From the NCBI GenBank assembly GCA_018296165.2, contig JACKQL020000047.1, forward strand, positions 1-64,000: a stretch of DNA of 64,000 nucleotides. Direction: 5' to 3'. The position numbers and the translations under genes are program-made. The notes below the pieces were generated by a model. It was given only the letters and a program-made list of their open reading frames with translations. It was not told the DNA's origin and did no database searches. Positions 56,930 to 64,000 of the stretch are shown here, in pieces (position 1 is the first letter of the stretch; each line of letters opens with the position of its first letter). The stretch is from Termitomyces sp. T153. Its lineage: Eukaryota > Basidiomycota > Agaricomycetes > Agaricales > Lyophyllaceae.

Positions 56930-58190
56930 ATGAGCTTTGAAAAAATTCATGGATTTCACTCAGTTGTATATATTGTTCTGTGGAAAATCTGGTCCTAATA
57001 TGGTTAACAGCCTGATGGCGGTTAAACAAGATCAACAAAGAGAACAAAAGAGAGACGTGTTGTGCCTCCTGCATGGTTGCCGCAATCACAAAGCGGTTGT
57101 ACAACCCAATAAGGACCTCCTTGAAGGTCTAGTCATGCTTGTCCTGATTGGTATGGAGGACATGTCTGCGGAACCAACTCCACGCCTCTCCGTCCATAAA
57201 CTCATGGAGCACAAATATACGCTCCAGGTCCATGTCATCTCTGCCATAGCAGCAAGCTGCTAAATGATAGTACATGTCCATGGCCCAGTCTTTCCAACTG
57301 GGAGAACTTGTGTCCTCCCACATATGGTCGAATATGCTTCCCTTCAGATTTACGGGGTCATACCCCATCTGGAAACTTGGACCGGACTCACAAAGAGTCA
57401 TCTACAAGACAGTTGAGGCAATCATGCATATGATCCATATGGATCCTGACTGCTTCATTCATCCCTGGCATGCTAGCATGCAACTCATGAGGTGAGGGCA
57501 TGGACCATGCCCTTGGTACTTGAGTCAATCAATCCTCCACCCTGCATTCTTGATGTGGATTAGGTGGTACCCAAGGAACTAGTGTCTCTGTTTGGTGACC
57601 AGGAGGTCTCTGATTGTCTTGACAATCTTGTCTGTTGCAGTTGTCCTTATGATGACCATGTCCTCAATTGCTCTGGTGGTTCTCATTACCACTTCCATTG
57701 TCTGGATCCTTGTCTGGTTCTCCAGTCATCACAACAAATTGTTGCCTCATGTCATTAAATGGCATGACTCCTTCATGCCCTTCAAAGACTACACCCTGGT
57801 CATTTATTAATGACTCTCCATAATTCCACAAATCCTGGTTGCAGATGCATTGATAGTTGACATGCTTGTTCGAGCTGTTCACTAAATATACATGTCTCAC
57901 AACATGCTGCAAAATAGGTCTTTCTTTGGGTCCATGATCTTTGCATGCTTCTTCTTTGATAGTGACACATTATCAATGTGTTCTTAGTTCTTGTGGTTCT
58001 TCCACATCATCCTTGTCTGCAGGTTTGGAGGTTGTCGTCTCAACCTCAGACAATGCCTGCAGGGGCACTCCAATAGTATTGGCTTGTTGCCACACAGCAT
58101 TCTGCAACCTCATAAATTCCTGCTGGGACTCATTTGCTTGTTGTGGTACAGTCAAAATATCCATTGCTTCTGCAATGCCAGGTACTCATT
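56930..58190 (-). pseudogene. gag: gag of a different Ty3/gypsy lineage
   Basis: On the minus strand: an N-terminal acidic part (58164-57973; 57912-57664), then WKDWAMDMYYHLAACCYGRD, LERIFVLHEFMDGEAWSWFR, RHVL (57340-57150). TFKEVLIGLYNRFVIAATMQ, EAQ follows (57130-57050). This is the Retrotrans_gag order with a WTFxExxxxLYxRFVxxxTMQDA block. Stops and shifts throughout, and no LTR or pol attached. Confidence 0.6.
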
Positions 58191-58462
58191 GATGCATTAC
58201 TGCATCATAGTCCATGAGATGCTTCTTGAGCTTGAACCACAATCATCCTGTTTGGGGTCCTGGTAGTTTTAAGTTTCTAGCTAGCATATTTACACATTTT
58301 CCTGCCTAGGAGTAACCTACACCACTTGGCACACATACCCTACTCTATATCTTCCTCTGTTCTCTCCTGTTAGGCCACCTGATGACCTCTGCCCCAAAGT
58401 TGTCATCATCTAGGCCCTTGACTGGCAGTCCCAGCCAAGGTGGGACCCTAGACTGAGCCAGT

Positions 58463-59714
58463 TTGCTCCTGACCCACTCCAACCTCAAATCACTTATGGC
58501 CATCAAGACTGGCCCAATCCAATTGGTCCATGACATGCACAAATGGCTGGAAACCAAGGGCTGGATTCTGGCCACCAAGCTGTATGACCATATGAAACTT
58601 GTCAATACCCTGGTCATGGCAGCCCTTGCCTCCAAGCTAGATGAACTCAAATGCACTGCTCTTGCCATGGCCTTCCTACTTGATGCTAACATCACAGATC
58701 ATGTGTCTGGTGCCCTGGTGGACACAGTTGTGGCAAAGGCATTTAGACATATTGAGACTCTGGTCAACAAGCTCAGCACCACAGGTGACTTTCTTGCTGC
58801 CTACAATGCAAAACAGGCTGAGGCTACCTTGACCCTCAAGGTGACCACTGAGATACTTGGGGGGGTATTGGCCTCACTGGGTGCTCTGGCATCCAAACTT
58901 GCAAGCACCTCCCCTGCTCCCAGCACTGCCCCAACTTGGGCCTTGATTGCCAAGGCTTCTGCCATGCTGCCCACCATGACAAACACTGCAAAACCAGTAG
59001 CCACCAACATGCTCTCTGGAGATGACCTGATGTGGGTCCAGCCACAAGTGCTACACAATGCCTGTACTATCCTAGTTCAATTCAATTCCAGAGATGACAT
59101 GGTGCCCAAGGATCTATCAATGACTAGCACCTCAAAACTGCATGACAAGCTCAACAAACTCCTGGTTTGCCTTAATGAGAAGGTATCAATGCTAGTTGAA
59201 GCCAAGGATGGAGAGGTGGAGTCCATCATGCCCAAGACCCACACTGTTGGGATGAAGCTTGTTAGTGGCAGTGCATATCTCATTGAGTTCAATACTACTG
59301 ATTCTGCTACTGGATTCCACCACCACATTGCAAAGGATTGGATCTCCTTCACAATGTTTTTTGGAGACAATATAGAGGTCATCATCAAGGCATTCCATGT
59401 CATTGCAAGGTTTGTTCCTTGTGCAGGTTCCTTCAACTCTGACAATCTCATTTGTCTATGCACCATCAAACTGGAGAATGGCCTGAACTTGGACTCCATC
59501 ACATCAGCTCTCTGGCTCAAGTGCCCAGACTTACAGCACTCCAGGCAGACTGTAGCCTCACTCAGGATCACCTGTAGAGACACTGAGACCACCAATGACC
59601 TGATCCATGGGCACATCTTCATTGGCAGTTGCCAGGTAGCTGTTCACAATGATGTCCACAAGCCAATCCACTGCAACAACTGCCAAAAGTACAGTCACTT
59701 CAAGGCAGAGTATA
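58463..59714 (+). CDS. LINE ORF1 (gag-like, CCHC), open but 3'-truncated by copy E
   Basis: 417 codons without a stop in LINE DNA; the last codons (YM, stop) come from the LTR of copy E. The N-terminal half is helical and alanine-rich. The C-terminal third reads KLVSGSAYLIEFNTTDSATG, then GHIFIGSCQVAVHNDVHKP, and finally HCNNCQKYSHFKAEY, the start of a CCHC knuckle (CX2CX4H) whose last Cys would fall at the LTR junction. This is the layout of Tad-like ORF1 proteins, RNA-binding partners of the LINE RT. The ORF2 RT is not in the window. Confidence 0.6.
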
Positions 59715-60023
59715 TGTAAGGGCAACCTCCAGAGTGGCAGATTGGAGTCACACAGCTAGCAGAGGGGAATCCAAAGTATATTAGCAGAGTAGACAACAAT
59801 ACAATCAGTAACTAATTACCTAGTAGAGATGAATCTAAAGAGATCAAGTCTGAGGATTCCTGCTGCTCAGCACAGTGCATCAGCAGGTGGCAGAGGCATG
59901 GGAACTACTGTACAGAAGACCAAAGCTGCTCCTAACCCTAGGGCAATGATTGCTGAGGTAATACAGAGAACTGCAGAAGTGCTGGAACTAGTCATGGAGG
60001 TTGGAAATGGAAGTCCCCTGACA
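59715..60023 (-). repeat. 3' LTR of copy E
   Basis: 309 bp with the same 69-bp deletion as the 3' LTR of copy D. The match to D stops exactly at the LTR edge; the flank (GTATA) is LINE sequence. Confidence 0.93.
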
Positions 60024-60120
60024 TCAACCCCCCTCTAGCATGCAGCACCTCAATGCATGGAGTAAAAGAAGTCCCTGCTTGCTTGGTCTGCTGGTGAGAT
60101 AGGGTAGATTCCTCACATAG

Positions 60121-63100
60121 TGTGTGGGGCATCTGGATGTCTCCAGTGCAACTCCTTCATGAGTCTGGAGGCATGCATGTTCTCCCATGGCTCCCAGGAG
60201 ATATCCTTAATCCCATAGCCTTTCCACTTTACCTTGTACTGTAGTCATCTCCAGAATAAACAGCTATCCAGGATTTCCTCCACCTCATACTCCTCATTGT
60301 TGTTGACCACCATGGGGGGTGATGGAGGTGGCAGACAATGCCCCAAAATAGGATCCTTAGGGGCTGGAGTCAGTTTGACCATATTGAACACCAGATGAAG
60401 CTGGCACATCCCCATGGGGAGCCAGAGTCAATAGGCCAAGGGTCCTACCTGTTGTTCCACTGTGAAGGGTCCCAACTGATGGTGTGACAGCTTTTTTGAG
60501 GGCTGGGTAGTCATAATGTCAGAGGCATCTAGGTAGACTTGATCTCTGGACTGATATTTGTGCTCTGGGGTCCTCCTGTGGTTGTAGTATTGCACCATGT
60601 CATTCTTTGCCTTTGCCAGTACTGCTCAGGCCTCCTCCTGTGACCTCCTCATTTGGTCCACAAATTTGTTTACTGCCTCATTCTCCAAGGGTCAGGCCCA
60701 GGGTTCAAAACCCATGCACAGATGCCATCCCATGTTGAGGAAGAATGGGGAGAACTGGGTGGATGCATGAACATGGTTGTTGTATTGGAACTTGGCATCA
60801 GGGAGGAGTTTGTCCCAGTCATCCTGGCACTCATTGCAAAAGAGGTGGAGGTACTGCTCTAATTCCTGGTTTATGCATTTGGTCTGGCTGTTGGACTGCA
60901 GGTGGTAGGCAGTGGAGGTGTGGAGCTTCACTCCGAGCAGTTGGTGGAGCTCCCTGGTGAACTCCACCACAAATTGTGGTCCCTGATCAGAGATGTAGGC
61001 ATCAGAGAGGCCATGGAGCTTCCAGACATTCCTTTGGTACAGGTTTGTAGAACCCATGGTGGAGCAGGTGGTGTGGGTTGGAATGAAGTGTGCTTGCTTG
61101 CCATACAGGTCTACCACCACTATAATTGCATCATAACTGTGGATGTCAGGGAGCTCTACAATGAAGTCCACAGAAGCCATGCTCCATTGTTCTGCAGGCA
61201 TGGGCAGTGGGTGTAACTGTCCATAGGAGAGTTGGTGTTGAGGCTTGGTCTGGAGGCAGAGATTGCATGTACTAGTGTAGGATCCAATATACCAGGACAT
61301 CTAGGGCCACTAGTAGTTCCATGATGCTAGCTCCAGTGTCTTCCACTGTCTGGGGTGCCCTGCAATGTGGGAGTCATGGTGTTGCTCCACAATTCTCCGA
61401 TGGAGCTCTGGAATGTTGGGGACATAGATACAGTCTTAGAAGGTCAGGATTCCATCTCAGAGGGCCCATTCATCTGTGCAGACTGCCTTAGCACCAGTGG
61501 TATGCCCCAACTTTAGCATCCAAGCTACTTGCACCACAAGTTCCTCTTGCTGGCTGTCCCAATTACTCTGCCATATGTTCTGGAGAATGTCCACTTCTGC
61601 TCCCTCAACAGCTAGACCCTCCATGGCTCAGACTGCAAACAGTTCAGGGTGGAGGAGCACAATGTTGCTGTTATCCTCCTCCCCTGTGCCATGGTCTGCT
61701 CTCCAGGACAGGGCATCTGGTTTCCCCATGCTCTGGCCAGGCTTGTGGTGCAAAGAGAAGTCAAAGTTGGCAAGGTAAAGGGACCACTGGGCCTGCCAGC
61801 AATTGAGCTTCTTGGCTGTCCAGAAGTATTTAAGGTTCTTGTTATCTGTCCAGACCTCAAACCTGTGCTGCATGCCTTTCAGGAAGTGCCACTACTCCTC
61901 AAGCAACCAGATGATGTCCAGCATCTCCTTGTCATGGATCTTGTAGTTCCACTCCACTGCATTCAGGCTCTTGAAGTAAAAGGCCACTGGATGCCACTTC
62001 CCATCCTCTGGAGACTGCTGCAAGAGCACAGCCCCAGTGGCAAAGTCAGAGCTGTCAGCTTCTACCCGGAAGGGAGAGTTGTCATCTGGGAAGAGGAGGA
62101 TGGATCCAGAGGTCATGGTGTGCTTGAGAGTGTTGAAGGCTGTCTGCTCCAGAGGGTCCCCAACTCCATGTAACATCCTTTCCAGTGAGGTCAAATAGCA
62201 GATGGTCATGATGCAAGAAGTCCTTGATGAATCTCCAGTAGAAGTTTGCAAAACCAAGGAATGCCTGCACCTTCTTCTGGTTCTGGGGCTCTGGCCACTC
62301 TGCCACACCTGCTACCTTCACTTAGTCCATTTCTGCAGCTCTGTGCAGGATGATCAGGCCAAGGTATTTGATTCAGGTCTGTTCAAACTCACACTTCTCC
62401 AGCTTGAGGTAGAGCTGGTGCTGGCAGAGGCCTTCCAGAACAAGGCAAGTGATCTGACAGTTTTCCTCTAGTGTTTTGGTATAGATGAGGATGTTGTCAA
62501 AGTATACACACACTATGCCCTCTGCTATGAGGTCTCAGAAGATGTTGTTCATCATGGTCTGAAAGGTGGCAGGGCTATTGGTGAGTCCAAAGAACATAAC
62601 AAGTGGTTTAAACAACCCCCGGTTGGTCCAGAAGGCAGCCTTCCACTTGTCTCCTTCCTAGATGCACACATTGTTATAACCCCACCAGACATCCAATTTA
62701 GTGAAGTATCATGCACCCCAGAGGTTGTTGATGAGCTTGGAGATGAGGGGGAGGGGGTAATGGTTCTTCACTGTCATGGCATTGAGAACCTAGTAGTTCT
62801 GGACCAGTTAGAGTGAGCCATCCTTCTTCTTGATGAAGAAGACTAGAGAGGCCATCAGAGACTTGGAAGAGCAGATGTGACTGGAGTCTAGGTTTTCCTG
62901 CAGGAATGCATTGAGCTCCTTCTGCTCTCTGAGTGCAAGTGGGTAGACCTTATAGCTGGAGGGTGTGGAATCTGGCAGCAGTTCAATGGCATGGTCCCAC
63001 CTCTTGCACTTCAGAAGTGAGTCAAATGTGGCTTTTGAGAACACATCCTCAAATGCATGGAGGTAGGGAAGTACCATGTCCTGGAACTCTCGGAGCATGG

Positions 63101-63209
63101 CATTGGCAGCAAATGCCTGGGCCAGCTGCTGGGACATGGTCTGGCTAGCCTGAATCTCTGCAACAGAGGGCAGCAGGTGTATGGTGGTTGCATAGATCCA
63201 ATCTTCCAC
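60121..63209 (-). pseudogene. pol: pol of copy E (pre-RT, RT, RNase H, integrase, chromodomain)
   Basis: Same frames and breaks as copy D: pre-RT 63209-62808, RT to about 62210 with the YFDN box near 62505, RNase H 62107-61628, integrase core 61300-60692 with D, D, E, chromodomain 60295-60121. Confidence 0.9.
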
Positions 63210-63361
63210 TTCTACTGCTTTGTCTGGAAACTCTGGCTCATGTACACCACCAAACTCCCTTCTGCACTCCTCCTCTGGGGCTCCACCACTGCTCTAGTCA
63301 TCCTCATAGAGAGCCTCTCTACAAGAGAATGCCAGAGGCAGGGGATCCAGGAGGTCTAGAT

Positions 63362-63859
63362 CTATGAAGGAGAGAGGGCCAGCACAACATGTGCAGATGG
63401 CTGCATGTTCTTAACTTGGGCCCAGCACTCTGCCCTGTCCTCTGCAGCACAGGCAGAGCACTTTTGGGGGCACCTGCTCATGGTTACCTCTCCTTTGGTC
63501 CAATTGACCTTGGGGTCATGCTTGCAGAGCCATGTGAAACCAAGGATCATGTCCTGTCTACCCAGGCTGGTGATAGAAAACACAGTGTGCTCTGCATGGT
63601 TCCAATAGTGGAGGACCAGATCAACCATGGAGTTGATGGCACCTGCTTTATTAGGCATTCCATCAATGTTGTAGACTAGAATGGGCTTGGGGAGGGGCTG
63701 TGTGGTCAGGCCATGGCATTTGACAAACTCTGAGTCCAGAAACAGTCCTGTTGCTCCACTATTCAGAAGAGCCATGACTCCATGGGTTTGCTGGGTGTCT
63801 GTCATCTCAATCACCACATCAAGATGCAGAGAGTTGGTGGACAGGCTAGAAGCCATCAT
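63362..63859 (-). pseudogene. Protease of copy E with Asn at the active site
   Basis: 165 codons, identical in translation to copy D, including ALLNSGATGLF. The gag tail continues to the window end. Confidence 0.88.
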
Positions 63860-64000
63860 GTACTGTCAGGGCATTTGATGTGCCCAGGTGAGGCCATGCC
63901 AATGGACCTTCAGAGGTGTTGGGGAGCTTAGCAGGAGCTCTGGAGTTAGTGTTTGTACATCTGGAGGGGAGTGTTGAGGTTCCTCTGTTTCAGAATGAAG

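Larger units (their letters stand above)
59715..64000 (-). mobile_element. Ty3/gypsy copy E, inverted twin of copy D (runs off the window)
   Basis: Every position x of copy D from about 38028 to 42252 maps to 101967 minus x here with no indel, and I saw one base difference in the parts I compared closely (GAGGATTCC against GAGGATCCC in the LTR). At 63930-63960 copy E has 21 bp (ATGTACAAACACTAACTCCA plus one base) that D lacks and B has. All stops of D are shared. Inserted in LINE ORF1. Confidence 0.95.

Overview
This is a nuclear window from a filamentous fungus, most likely an agaricomycete basidiomycete. The evidence is two intron-rich host genes with short 46-70 nt introns, a secreted glycopeptide-type protein, and transposon lineages typical of that group: chromodomain Ty3/gypsy, Plavaka-like DDE, tyrosine-recombinase retroelements and Tad-like LINEs. 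More than 80% of the window is mobile DNA, mostly eroded and nearly free of CpG. Host genes sit in two CpG-containing islands at about 9.5-15.2 kb and 54.3-56.7 kb.

Layout. 1-5497: 5'-truncated chromodomain Ty3/gypsy copy (copy A, + strand) with its 3' LTR. 5550-5693: LTR scrap. 5694-6520: Plavaka-like transposase remnant (- strand). 8745-10790: DIRS/tyrosine-recombinase retroelement remnant with RNase H and recombinase. 11641-11853: terminal exons of an unrecognised gene. 12091-13757: intact geranylgeranyl diphosphate synthase gene (- strand, 9 exons, 325 aa). 15372-15893: 174-bp tandem repeat. 16460-17490: integrase scrap split by a 207-bp MITE-like element. 19234-26346: full-length Ty3 copy B (- strand), split by a 1.1-kb insertion. 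27420-27712: LINE RT tail. 27713-32938: gag-bearing element of a second LTR family, with a solo LTR of the same family in its promoter. 32939-36186: copy C (- strand, truncated). 36187-42252: copy D (+ strand). 42253-42900 plus 49987-50245: old LTR split by 42901-49986, a complete 7.1-kb element (F) with 1.1-kb LTRs, no visible pol and an antisense coiled-coil gene. 51440-53245: 3' end and LTR of a third family with a minisatellite U3. 55614-56543: intact secreted glycopeptide gene (9 exons, 158 aa). 56930-58190: gag of another gypsy lineage (- strand). 58463-59714: open LINE ORF1, cut by copy E (59715-64000, - strand). Copy E is an almost perfect inverted copy of D.

The most interesting mechanistic signal is that two unrelated-looking LTR families carry, 1-2 nt inside the 5' LTR, an 11-12 nt segment perfectly complementary to a segment of their own LTR. 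In family 2 that segment starts 32 bp after a TATATAAG box, at the expected transcript start. This is the arrangement of Tf1/sushi self-primed reverse transcription rather than tRNA priming. Decay of all copies is dominated by CpG to TpG/CpA transitions and has hit catalytic residues repeatedly. Near-identical defective copies (D and E) imply duplication or trans-mobilisation after decay had begun. No rRNA, tRNA or CRISPR was seen.
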